Positions 7,163-17,000 of a stretch of 35,006 nt of DNA are shown piece after piece. Origin of the DNA: Phycisphaerae bacterium (GTDB taxonomy: Bacteria > Planctomycetota > Phycisphaerae > UBA1845 > UTPLA1). The translations under genes were made by a program, and so were the position numbers. Position 1 is the stretch's first letter. Each line of letters starts with the position of its first letter. A model generated the notes under the pieces. It was not told the origin of the DNA. It saw nothing but the letters and a program-made list of their open reading frames with translations, and made no database searches. The stretch spans positions 1 to 35,006 of the forward strand of contig JAUIHO010000025.1 of the NCBI GenBank assembly GCA_030432035.1, in the 5' to 3' direction.

Positions 7163-9979
7163 ATGTCGACTTGGCGAACAAACCTGATTTCGATGGCGTG
7201 CGTGTGCATCGTTGCGACGACTGCGTCGGCGCAGTCGCAGAACCGCTTGCCAGTTGCGCCTGCCGACATGCAGTATCGCTATGAAGCAGCGCCACTTGGG
7301 TTTCTCGACATCGTAACGATGCGGGACGGCACCAAATTCGTCGGTAAGATCATGGAGTGGGCCGACGAAGTATGGATATTCAATCCTGCGGGTAACGCCA
7401 CGCGCGTGCCGACCAGTCAAGTCGATACGCTACTGTTCCGACGCGACGATCGCCCAGTACTGAAGCCCGCGTTGCCCGACCTAACCGTTCAATTTATCGA
7501 ACGGTTGCCGCACGAATCGTCGTACCGCGGTTTGGTAAACGACGACGGCACGGCTCTAAATGGCACGGCACGACCGCAGCGACATCAAGGCGGCCAGCAA
7601 ATCACGCTGCGCATATCGATAGCGAACGGAGGATTCGCACCGTCTCAATCCGTTTCGGTTGCGGTTTACGCTGACGATCAAACGATCAAGACCGCGGAGC
7701 TTCCCGCAGTTGCGCCGGGTGATTCGCATGTTGTCGAAACGACTTGGAATTACAACCTTGGAGCAAAACAATTTCGTGTCCTGATCGATCCGGATGGCAA
7801 GCAACAAGAAGCCGCACGATGGAACAATTCGTTTGTCGAGCCCGTGCAGGCGCTGGGTGTCTTGGTGCGCGTTTCGGCCGGACTAGGTGACGGCGGCTTT
7901 GGATTGACCGACACGCACAACGTGGCCGATTTTGTGCAATACCAACTGCAGTCATTCAATGCATTGATGGCAGCGTCGACGCACGATCTCGCACCTAACG
8001 GCATTATCGAGCGGGTTCGATGCGATAAGTTGGAAATCGCAACGACCGATGCGACACCGGTTCCGGATGGTCGATACGACGCGGTGATCGACTTCAAACT
8101 TCCGGAATATTCTCAACAGGCCGCCGGTTACACCTTGCGCATGGATTGGCCGACCATGCGGTCGCTCGCGGCGCAACTCGGCCTTGCCGATCCTTCGCCG
8201 TTGGAAACCGGCGTCGCACAATCGCGCATGTACAATCGGTTCGGTCGTCCGGCGCTAGTTGAACATACGCTGAGCGATTCCGAGCGCGGGTTCATGGGCG
8301 GCGTGGCGGGGTGCCGTTTTTCGCGCGTCGAAGCGGCCTATTTAAATGCCGTTCGCGGTAAGCCACGCGGCGTTCGCGGTTCGTATCTGAATCAGATTCC
8401 CGGCAACATCGGTTTTGTGGTGCACGACCGCGAGGGGAAGCCGTTGCCCGGTGTTGAAGTCGGCATCTTCCAATTGGGACGAACGGAAACCGGTGACAGT
8501 TTGCTACGCGGCGCGGGCGGCAATAGCCCGTTGATCGAAGCAGCGACTGACGAGAGCGGCGGATTGCAACTTCCCAATCGACCGGTAACCGCGGGAGTTT
8601 CGGTCGACGGAATTGGTGCTCGCGCGAACGCTTTCGGCACGATTGCGCAAGACTACTCAAATGGTCTGATGGCAGTGCGGTTGCGCCACGGCGGTAAGGA
8701 GAGCTTTCACTTTATCTCGCTCCTCGATGCGCAAGCCGCCGTTCTCGACGGCCACGAACAACAATGGTCGGTAACGTTTCATACACCGTTCGTTGCTGGA
8801 GAGGTACCGACATCACCGCCATACGTAGTGCCGTTGGCTGCTGAAGAGACGGAGGCTGGCGAGGCCGCGCTAGCGTGGCCGTTGCCGCGCGGTGTCGCGC
8901 CGGAGCGGATACGCGAGTGGCAATTGTACGAACGCCGCGGTTACGCCGGACAAGACCACGAAGGTTGGCATTTGCGTGAAGTGCGTTTGCCCGGCGATAA
9001 CGCGTTGCGGGATTTGATCGACGCCACAGATGTTGTGCCAGATTTTACACCCGATCAACGCAATGAAGATGTGTTCATTACAATTGCTATGGTCTCAAAA
9101 GATGGCTCGCTGGGCTCGATGTCCGAGCCGGGCTTCTTGTCTTCAGCATCGCAGGCACGCAGCCTCGCGATCTGGTCGGACACGGCGTTTATCAGTTTGG
9201 ATACCGAAGGGCCGATTCGCATGTTGTATTGGGATGCAGTCGCCGGAACGCAGCCCTACATGCCGATCAACGATGCCGAGCCGGGTTACGAACCGCACTT
9301 TGCAGGTCTTGCATTTCGAGATGCGACGCTGATCGCGGCCGACCCAGTAAATCATTGCATTGCGATGTACGACGTATCGCGCGATCGTCATACGTTGATA
9401 CGTGTCATTCCCGATCAGGACGTTTGGCCCGGTGCCCCCGGCTTTATGCCTGGCGCGTTTGCGACCCCTCAAGATGTGGCAGTGGACGCTGACGGTCGCA
9501 TCTACGTCGCCGATACGGGGAATCATCGCGTGCAAATCTTAAGCGGTCAGGGCGAACCGCAGGGCTTGCTCGATCCGGACTATCGTTTCTTACAGCCGAG
9601 CGCCGTGTGTTTTGCCTTCGGTCACTTGTGTGTGACGGACAACGCCGGCACGCGTGTACGCGTCTATCGGATTGCAGACGGAAAGGCTACGTTTAAGTTA
9701 GAGCTGCCGCAGTTAAGCGATGCGGGGCGGGCCATCGTGGATCATCAAGGGCAAATATTTGTGTGTGCTGCAAAGGAATCCGGCGACGAACGGTCGCTTC
9801 TTCGATTCGCCCCTGACGGTGAGTCGGCAACGTTCGTTGATAAGGTGCAACGCAGCGATTTGGGCGCGATCGTGCGACCACGCGGGTTTTATCAGCATGG
9901 CAACGATGCTACGCAAGCGTATTTTGTGAATGACTTTCCATACGGCGTCAGACGGGTTCAACTTGCGCCGCAGCCGTAG
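7163..9979 (+). CDS. Large secreted CARDB/NHL-repeat protein
   Basis: The 938-residue product starts at ATG 7163, eleven bases after AAGGGAG. A signal peptide covers residues 1-23 (cleavage near TTASA/QSQ). Domains visible in order are: a small beta-barrel-like segment (about 50-95, MRDGTKFVGKIMEWADEVWI), a CARDB-type adhesion module (about 104-225, ITLRISIANGG, then LIDPDGKQQEAARWNN), a region of unknown type (about 230-400), a carboxypeptidase-regulatory-like fold (about 410-490, FVVHDREGKPLPGVEVGIF), a fibronectin-like stretch, and NHL beta-propeller repeats (about 766-836, PQDVAVDADGRIYVADTGNH). It is probably exported and involved in binding. No catalytic motif is recognised. It converges on the kinase-like gene. 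Confidence 0.85.
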   Translation: MSTWRTNLISMACVCIVATTASAQSQNRLPVAPADMQYRYEAAPLGFLDIVTMRDGTKFVGKIMEWADEVWIFNPAGNATRVPTSQVDTLLFRRDDRPVLKPALPDLTVQFIERLPHESSYRGLVNDDGTALNGTARPQRHQGGQQITLRISIANGGFAPSQSVSVAVYADDQTIKTAELPAVAPGDSHVVETTWNYNLGAKQFRVLIDPDGKQQEAARWNNSFVEPVQALGVLVRVSAGLGDGGFGLTDTHNVADFVQYQLQSFNALMAASTHDLAPNGIIERVRCDKLEIATTDATPVPDGRYDAVIDFKLPEYSQQAAGYTLRMDWPTMRSLAAQLGLADPSPLETGVAQSRMYNRFGRPALVEHTLSDSERGFMGGVAGCRFSRVEAAYLNAVRGKPRGVRGSYLNQIPGNIGFVVHDREGKPLPGVEVGIFQLGRTETGDSLLRGAGGNSPLIEAATDESGGLQLPNRPVTAGVSVDGIGARANAFGTIAQDYSNGLMAVRLRHGGKESFHFISLLDAQAAVLDGHEQQWSVTFHTPFVAGEVPTSPPYVVPLAAEETEAGEAALAWPLPRGVAPERIREWQLYERRGYAGQDHEGWHLREVRLPGDNALRDLIDATDVVPDFTPDQRNEDVFITIAMVSKDGSLGSMSEPGFLSSASQARSLAIWSDTAFISLDTEGPIRMLYWDAVAGTQPYMPINDAEPGYEPHFAGLAFRDATLIAADPVNHCIAMYDVSRDRHTLIRVIPDQDVWPGAPGFMPGAFATPQDVAVDADGRIYVADTGNHRVQILSGQGEPQGLLDPDYRFLQPSAVCFAFGHLCVTDNAGTRVRVYRIADGKATFKLELPQLSDAGRAIVDHQGQIFVCAAKESGDERSLLRFAPDGESATFVDKVQRSDLGAIVRPRGFYQHGNDATQAYFVNDFPYGVRRVQLAPQP

Positions 9980-9984
9980 TATTT

Positions 9985-10099
9985 CATCCACATTAATTGT
10001 GTGGGTTTGTGAACATTGCGCCCAAGCTAAAACCCTCACCCCGGCCCTCTCCCTGCGAGGGAGAGGGAGTAGTCGTTATCCACTTTATTAATGTGGATG
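9985..10099. repeat. Small inverted-repeat element with a central REP-like hairpin
   Basis: CATCCACATTAAT at 9985-9997 is the exact reverse complement of ATTAATGTGGATG at 10087-10099. Between them, CCCTCTCCCT (10045-10054) and AGGGAGAGGG (10058-10067) form a perfect 10-bp stem around a GCG loop, preceded by ACCCTCACCCCGG. The unit lies between two convergent genes and is about 115 bases long. It may be a small non-autonomous element or a bidirectional transcription barrier. A related hairpin occurs at 24334-24354. Confidence 0.65.
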
Positions 10100-10166
10100 G
10101 CGTAGGCAGTAGGTATCGTGTGATGGAGGCTTGGAATAGCGGTGTGGTGAACCAACTAGGCGTCGA

Positions 10167-12569
10167 TCAGTCACCCTTAATGCGAGCAAGCGTTTGCTCG
10201 GCACGTTCGCGGGCGGGCGACGGTAGATTGGGTATCGCGGCACGCAGCAACCGACGAGCGAGCGGTAAGTCGCCCGAGTTAATCGCGATATCCGCACGGT
10301 GAGCGGCGTCTGCTGCTTCAAAGGCGGGTGCAAGTCGCGCTAGCATATTCGCAGCCTCTTGTGTACGCTTTTGCCACATCGAGTTCTTCAACAACCGCTG
10401 ACATTGCAACAGGTCGCCGCGCGCGAGGGCTTCGTTGGCTTCGGTGAATAGGCGAGCAGCCGTTGCAACGCGCAGTCGGTCTTCAAGTTCGTCATTGGGT
10501 TCGATGTCCAACGCTTCTGTGTAGTACTTCTCGGCTTCAACAAAATTCGCCGCTGAGAGCGCTCGATCGCCACGGATTCGTAGATCATCCTGTCGTTTCA
10601 AATCCAGAATTCGGGTCAGCAACAAGCGAGCTTCGCTGGCTTCTCGAATCGTCAATGCGTCGCGCGTGTTGAGCAACGCCGCTTCAAAGTCGCTCTGTTC
10701 CAAAGCTGCGTTCGCCTTATCCATCGCTTTCTGGAATTCGCGATCGGTACGGGCTTTTTCTAGTCGCTCTGCCAGTCGGTCAGGATCGAGCCCGGCCTTC
10801 TCGGCGTACCGGCGGTACTCTTCTTTCGACAGCGTCGCCGTTTCGTATCGATTCGACGCGAGCAACTCTTCGACGGCTGTTTCGATCGCTTGGGTTTCGC
10901 GCAAGCCGATCAACCGGTCGTGAATGCGCGTTATCAGGTCGGGATCGGCACCGTTGATGCGCGCTTCGGTCAACAATATCTCAGCACGTTGAAACTCCTT
11001 GTTGTCGACCGCCTTCGACGCATCGATCAAGGTTTCGAGGACGGAGGCGGACTCAGCATACTCAGCGAGCGGTTCTTTGTTGAGCGACCGCGCCTTTACG
11101 TCGAGTAGGTGGTCGCTTGCGGACTTCATATCGCCATTGCTGATCGCAGTTCGCGCGTCGGCGAGCAGTGCTTTGGCCTCTTTTTGGCTCGGCGTCAGTT
11201 CGACAAATCGATTGACTGCAAAGAACGAGAAATAAACACTCACACCGATGATTGTCAGGAGCGTAATGGCGCTCAGAATCACACTCGTTCGAATTCGACG
11301 CGGCTTTCCTGTTTCCTGCGGCATCGGTGGTAAGACCGGTTGTTCGGTGCGACGTCGGCGCGCCGGTACGGTCGTGCTATTGGCGACGGGGTTAGACGTT
11401 ACCAAACGCGGTCGATGCGCGGCCGGGCCTTCGTAGTCGTGCACAATTCGCGGCGGGCGCACGCGCTTGTCGCTATCGGTCTTGAGGTTGTAATCGAGCG
11501 ATTGCGTGGTCGTCGCCTTGCGTCGATCGACGAGCCAGTCGAGGGCCGGCATCTCATGCGGCTGGGCTTGTTCGTGCGGCAAGCGGCGGTAGGCAGGCGT
11601 CGGATTGGTCGGTGGCGGCAGGGCCTTGGCCTGATCGTTGCCGCGATTGGATAGGCGTCGCAATGCATCCTGCAAGATCTTTTGTGCCGAAGCCGCCCGC
11701 TCATCCACATCTTTGCGCGTCATCTCACCGATAACGGTCGCAAGGCCGGCGGATACCTGATGATTGAGTTCGCGCGGGTCGGGCAACAGCGCACGTTCGT
11801 CGCAATGCCATGCTGCCCAATCGTCGTTGGATGGATCGCTCGTGCCGAACGAATCGCGACAAAACGCCTTGAACTGCAAACGACCGACGGCGACTTCGTA
11901 AAGAATGAGCCCGAGCGTATAGACGTCGGCGCGGCAGTCGGTCGGTTTTCCTTTAATGAGCTCGGGCGCGGCATAGCGATAGTCGAACGACATCGGTGGT
12001 TGATCGTCGCCCTCGGTGGATGCCGTTGAGAAGTTCGTCAGAATTAAGTTGCCCGACGACGCGAGATACCAGTTGCGCGGATTGGCATCGCGATGGACGA
12101 TGCGATGATTCTGTAGCGACCCTAGCGCCAAGCATCCGCCGCGCAGAATCTTAAGAATGCCGGTGGCACCGATAAGCTTCTTGGAAATTTTTAGCTCGAG
12201 CGCTTCACCATCGACATGTTCGAATACTAAGAACAGCCCTTGCTCGTCGCCGATTAATTCGTGTATGCGCGCAATGTTGCGCGACGTAGTGCTGAGCCGC
12301 GCAAGCAGTTGGGCTTCGTGTTTGAAATCGGCACAGGCGACCGGGTCGTCGATGCGGCTGGGTTGCAACTGTTTGATGAAAACGAGTCGATCTAAAAACG
12401 CATCGCGGGCGATATAGGAGATCGCATAGGGCGTGCGACCGACGCGTTCGAGAATTCGATATTTATTCAGCCCCGAACCCGCACCAAAAGCGGAGGAACC
12501 GATTCCGCCTTCGCCGACGGGGCTCATGCCCGAATCGAGGTTCGGATTGAATTTATCGAATTGCGTCAT
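10167..12569 (-). CDS. Membrane-anchored Ser/Thr kinase-like protein, probable pseudokinase, with extracytoplasmic repeats
   Basis: The start at 12569 gives 800 residues and a start MTQFDKFNPN; an 84-base in-frame extension looks non-coding. Residues 37-305 have a Hanks-type kinase fold: K66 (VFIKQ), E85, HRD at 159-161 and the APE motif at 201-203, with D215. However, the glycine loop is degenerate (VGRTPYAISY), the catalytic-loop Lys is replaced by N163 (HRDANPRN), and the DFG aspartate is N179 (TNFST). Loss of the metal-binding Asp argues for a pseudokinase. A basic, proline-rich linker (310-427) leads to one TM helix (about 429-451), then about 350 residues of helical, TPR-like repeats outside the membrane. 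It may sense or scaffold; ligand and partners are unknown. Confidence 0.88.
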   Translation of the reverse strand: MTQFDKFNPNLDSGMSPVGEGGIGSSAFGAGSGLNKYRILERVGRTPYAISYIARDAFLDRLVFIKQLQPSRIDDPVACADFKHEAQLLARLSTTSRNIARIHELIGDEQGLFLVFEHVDGEALELKISKKLIGATGILKILRGGCLALGSLQNHRIVHRDANPRNWYLASSGNLILTNFSTASTEGDDQPPMSFDYRYAAPELIKGKPTDCRADVYTLGLILYEVAVGRLQFKAFCRDSFGTSDPSNDDWAAWHCDERALLPDPRELNHQVSAGLATVIGEMTRKDVDERAASAQKILQDALRRLSNRGNDQAKALPPPTNPTPAYRRLPHEQAQPHEMPALDWLVDRRKATTTQSLDYNLKTDSDKRVRPPRIVHDYEGPAAHRPRLVTSNPVANSTTVPARRRRTEQPVLPPMPQETGKPRRIRTSVILSAITLLTIIGVSVYFSFFAVNRFVELTPSQKEAKALLADARTAISNGDMKSASDHLLDVKARSLNKEPLAEYAESASVLETLIDASKAVDNKEFQRAEILLTEARINGADPDLITRIHDRLIGLRETQAIETAVEELLASNRYETATLSKEEYRRYAEKAGLDPDRLAERLEKARTDREFQKAMDKANAALEQSDFEAALLNTRDALTIREASEARLLLTRILDLKRQDDLRIRGDRALSAANFVEAEKYYTEALDIEPNDELEDRLRVATAARLFTEANEALARGDLLQCQRLLKNSMWQKRTQEAANMLARLAPAFEAADAAHRADIAINSGDLPLARRLLRAAIPNLPSPARERAEQTLARIKGD

Positions 12570-12858
12570 ACACCATCTCTGGACGCGGGCAAGGCCCGCG
12601 CTGAAAGCTGGGGATCGCGGTCCGTCCGACGTCGCCGCCGACCGCGTCAACAAAAGCCTGTAAGGTGATAGGCGATAAAATGCCGCGGCAACGCGCGGTG
12701 GTCCCCCAATTTATCCCTTTGGACTATGATAGGCATTCAGCGTCAACAAGGTAAAGGTTTGATAATCCCGGCCTTAGGTGGAATTTCGACCCATCAAATG
12801 GTTGTCCGACATTGTGCCAGACTGTGACAAACCTTCGATACACCAGAACAGATAAGAA
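12570..12858. other. Divergent intergenic region
   Basis: This 289-base region separates the kinase-like gene and the efflux operon and should carry promoters for both. I see no pair of -10/-35 hexamers with good spacing on either strand, and no strong Shine-Dalgarno before the TTG start at 12859. No operator-like palindrome stands out. The first 80 bases could encode an N-terminal extension of the kinase-like protein, but nothing supports it. Confidence 0.5.
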
Positions 12859-14079
12859 TTGAAAAAGCAGAACATCCAAATCGGCCCGTTTCTTGCATTG
12901 ATCTGGACACTAGGTAACGCACCCTTCGTGCATGCACAGTTTGGCGGCCCTGCTCAGGTAGAGGTGGTGCCCGCCGAACGCCGCGAGGTTGCGCCGACCA
13001 CACGTCTGGTGGGCACCATCAATCCGCAGCGGCGAACCGTGCTGGCGGCGGAGGTCGCGGGTGCCGTTATCGAGTTGACGGTGGACATCGGCGATCACGT
13101 CCGAAAAGGCGACGTGCTGTGCAAGCTTCGCGATTCGGCACAGCGATTCGACCTGTCCGCTGCCGAGGCGCGACGCAATGAGTGGCAGGCCGAGCTGGCG
13201 CTCGAAAAGGCCAATCTGGACAAGGCACGCTTTGAGAAAGACCGAATCGCGCGTCTGGCGTCGCTGCAGCGCTCGACTGACAAAGAAGTGAACGATTCGG
13301 AAGCCGACCTGCGCGCCGCCGAGCAACGCGTTGCACGTGCCGAAGCTCGCATCGCCGCCGCTGTCGCCGAGATGGAGCGTGCCCAGGATCAACTCGACCG
13401 TATGCAAATCAAAGCGCCGTTTGATGGCGTCGTCGTCCGCAAAATAACGGAACTCGGGCAGTGGGTCCTATCGGGTGGTGAGATCTTCGAAATAATCGAC
13501 TTGGAGACAGTGCGGGCGCGCGTAAACGTCCATGAGTCGGCGATTTCGTATTGCGCAGTTGGCGAGTCCATTTTCGTGTCCATTGCCGGGCTCAATGAAT
13601 CGGTGAATGGAACGTTGGCGCGGATCGTACCTGACGCCGACCTGCGAGCGCGGACGTTCCCCGTTGAAATTGATATTCCAAATCCGGACGGACGTTTGCG
13701 CTCCGGCATGTTTGTGCACGCGGCGTTGCCGTCGGGCCCGCGAAAGGAATACCTCGTGGTGCCCAAGGATGCGGTCGTATTGAGCCCGGCCGGTAAGACG
13801 ATTTGGATCGCGCGACCCGGCGACAAAGGACATACCGGCGCGCCCGCGCCGGTCGAGATAGTTGCAGAGGCTCAGGATGCCTACGCGATTCAAAGCCCGG
13901 CGGTTGCTGTCGGCGACTTGGTGATCGTGCGTGGGAACGAATCGTTGCGCGGGCCCGGTCCGGTGATTGTTCGCAACTCGGGCGCAGGTGGTGTGGTCCA
14001 GCAAGATCGTTCGGACGGGCCGACCGACGAGTCAGGTGATGTATCAAAACATGGCAGCAATGAGGATCATTCCTCGTGA
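12859..14079 (+). CDS. RND efflux periplasmic adaptor (membrane fusion protein)
   Basis: The 406-residue product is the periplasmic linker between an RND pump and an outer-membrane channel. The TTG start gives MKKQNIQIG and a signal peptide cleaved near residue 26 (VHA/QF), without a lipobox. Barrel-sandwich halves flank a hairpin: residues about 60-85 (AEVAGAVIELTVDIGDHVRKGD) and 180-200 (IKAPFDGVVVRKITELGQWV), with an alpha-helical coiled-coil hairpin (about 95-170) between them. The beta-barrel and membrane-proximal parts follow (RSGMFVHAALP near 287). GTG of the pump gene overlaps its stop by four bases, so adaptor and pump are translationally coupled. No outer-membrane factor gene lies nearby. 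The Shine-Dalgarno is weak, so the start is the least certain point. Confidence 0.93.
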   Translation: MKKQNIQIGPFLALIWTLGNAPFVHAQFGGPAQVEVVPAERREVAPTTRLVGTINPQRRTVLAAEVAGAVIELTVDIGDHVRKGDVLCKLRDSAQRFDLSAAEARRNEWQAELALEKANLDKARFEKDRIARLASLQRSTDKEVNDSEADLRAAEQRVARAEARIAAAVAEMERAQDQLDRMQIKAPFDGVVVRKITELGQWVLSGGEIFEIIDLETVRARVNVHESAISYCAVGESIFVSIAGLNESVNGTLARIVPDADLRARTFPVEIDIPNPDGRLRSGMFVHAALPSGPRKEYLVVPKDAVVLSPAGKTIWIARPGDKGHTGAPAPVEIVAEAQDAYAIQSPAVAVGDLVIVRGNESLRGPGPVIVRNSGAGGVVQQDRSDGPTDESGDVSKHGSNEDHSS

Positions 14080-17000
14080 GGCTGGTCGATCAATTCATCT
14101 CCAACCCAGTTAAGGTGGCGGTTGGCGTCATACTCATCGTGCTGTTCGGCGCGCTCACGATCGTGCCGCCTAGTGTCGCACCGTCGCCGCTGCGCGCGCC
14201 GGTTCAGCTCACGCCCAATATCGACGAGCCAACGATCACCGTCACGACGACATGGGAAGGTGCGAGCCCCGACGAAGTCGAGCGTGAAATCCTCGATAAG
14301 CAGGAAGAGGTGCTTAAGAGCACGTCGAACCTGCGGAAGATGACAGGGACGGCACGGCAGGGGCAGAGCGAGGTTCGGCTTGAGTTTGAAGTCGGCACCG
14401 ACAAAGACATCGCCAAACAGGATATCGCCAACGCCTTGCGGCGCGTGCAGTATCAAATCCCTCAGAACGAGTTCGATAACCCAGTGATTTCGTCGGGCGA
14501 GACCGACGGCGAAAATGCCATCGCGTGGATGATTTTGTCGAGCGATCGCGCCGACGTGCACGTGCCGGAGCTGTTTACGTTTATTGATGAAGACGTGAAG
14601 CCTTTTCTTGAACGCGTCGAAGGCGTTTCCGCCGTCGATCTGATCGGCGGCCGCGAGCGGGAAATTCGCATTCGCGTCGATGCCGGTCGCTTGGCGGCGT
14701 CGGGCATTACGTTTGCCGAGTTGCGTCGCGCGATCGAATCGCAAAATACCAACGTGGCGGCGGGTAACAGCGCGCAGGGTAAGCGCGATGTTTTGATTCG
14801 CACGATGGGGCGCTTCGAATCGCTAGATGATATTCGCAATACGGTCGTGCGGGTCGATCCCGTCGGCGGGCCGGTGCGTGTAAGCGACGTTGCCGAAGTG
14901 GTCGACACGTTCAAGAAGCAATACAGCTTCGTACGCAGCAAAGGCCAATTTGTGATGGCCATGCCTGCCTATCGCGAGACGGATGCGAACGTGATCGAAA
15001 CGATGGAAGGCCTGCGGGCCGCCATCGCGCGCGTGAACGCCGATATCCTTCGCCATCGCGGGTTAACGCTCGAATTGACGCAGGTGTACGACGAAACGAC
15101 GTACATCAACAGCGCGATCGCCTTGGTGCGCGAGAATATTTTCTTCGGCGGCTTCTTGGCGATGGCGGTTCTGCTGCTGTTCTTGCGCAGCCTGTCGGGC
15201 ACGTTGGTCGTGGCATTGGCGATTCCGATTTCGGTCATCGGCACGCTGCTGATCATTCCGTTGCTCGATCGCAACATCAATGTGGTGATGCTGGCGGGCT
15301 TGGCGTTTGCCGTGGGGATGGTCGTCGATAACGCCATCGTGGTGCTGGAGAATATTTTCCGGCATCGCGAGATGGGTAAATCGCGTGTGCAGGCGGCATC
15401 GGACGGGGCGACCGAAGTGTGGGGGGCTGTTCTCGCCAACTCATTGACGACGATCGTGGTTTTCTTGCCGATCTTGTTTGTGCAGGAAGAAGCCGGGCAG
15501 TTGTTTCGCGACATCGCCATCGCAATCAGCGGGGCGGTAGCGCTGTCGCTGTTGGTATCGATCACGGTGATACCGACGCTGGCGTCGCGCTTGTTGGGGC
15601 GCTCGCGCAGCACCAGTAGCGAAGAAGGTTCGAGCCGCATCGCTGGTGCCGTCGGCGGGTTGGTGAGCGTCATCAATCGGTCGTGGGCGCTTCGGTTGCT
15701 GGTCGTTGTCGGTATGACGGGGGCATCGATTTACGGTAGCTATTTGCTCGCACCCGAGCGCGAGTATCTGCCGGATGGCAATCAAAACCTGATTTTCGGA
15801 TTCCTCATTCTGCCGCCGGGCTACAACAGCAACGAGTTTGCACGGATTGCGAAGATCATCGAAGACGGCGAGGCGGAGCGCGGCATCATCGGCGTGCGCC
15901 GTTTCTGGGAAGTTGAAGACGGGTCGCAAGAACACCGCGAGTTACAACAACAGTGGAGCGAGATCGTCGAAAAGTTTGAGATCGACGCCAAGCTCAAACC
16001 GCAAATCGCCGCCGCCGAAGCCGTGATTAACGATTCGCTGTCGGACGCGGCGGCGCGTGACGCCGCGCACGAAATGATTGCGAAGGTGAACCGCCAAATC
16101 GCCGAATGGCGCATACCACCACCGCCGATTGATAACTTCTTCTTCGTGACGTTCAACGGCATTTGTTTCATGGGGTGTTCGAGCGACAACCCAGAGTTGA
16201 TTCGTCCACTCAAAAACGTGTTGACGCGCAGCGGTTCCGCAGTGCCCGACGCGATTCCGATTTTCTTCCAGTCGTCGATCTTTAAGTTGGATGCCGGTAA
16301 CTCCGTCGATATGGAAGTGCGCGGCACTGAATTACACGAAGTCACGGCAACGGCCGGCATGTTGATGGGCGCGTGCGCGCAATCAAGCCTGTATCAGATT
16401 GAGCCCAATCCCAACAACTTTTCGCGCGAACGCCGAGAAGATCAGATTGTGCCTGACCGCATCCGTGCGGGTGAACTGGGGCTGACGGTTGAAGACTTGG
16501 GCTTCATCATTCGCGCGTGTGGTGACGGGCGCGTCGTGGGGCAGTATCGCGAAGGCGGGCGGAGCATCGACTTGGCGTTGACGGTTGCCGGCACCGAAGA
16601 CCCGACAGCGGGCGACAATACGACGCAGGCGATTGCGAACGTTCCGATCTCTACGCCGACGGGGAACGTGGTGCCGCTGGCGGCGGCGTGCGACATCGTG
16701 CGTACCACGTCGCCGCAGGAAATTCGCCACATCGAAACGCAGCCAGCCGTCAAGCTTACGGTGCGCCCTCCCGAAGGCATCGTGCTGACGGAAGCGATCG
16801 CAACGATTCAAGGCATTCTGACGGATATGCGCGGTGATGGCTTCGGGCCGGGCAAGATGAAGATTCCGCCGACGGTTTCGGTGAATCTCGCGGGTAACGC
16901 CGAAAAATTGCGCGAGGTTTGGGATTCGCTCAAATGGCTGTTGGGCCTGTCGCTGTTGGTGGTGTTCCTGTTGATGGCGGGGCTGTTCGAATCGTTCGCG

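Noticed and set aside
12661..12858. Sigma-70 promoters in the divergent region
   Set aside because: Candidate hexamers such as TTGACG and TATCAT on the minus strand are only nine bases apart; other pairs match poorly, so none is called.
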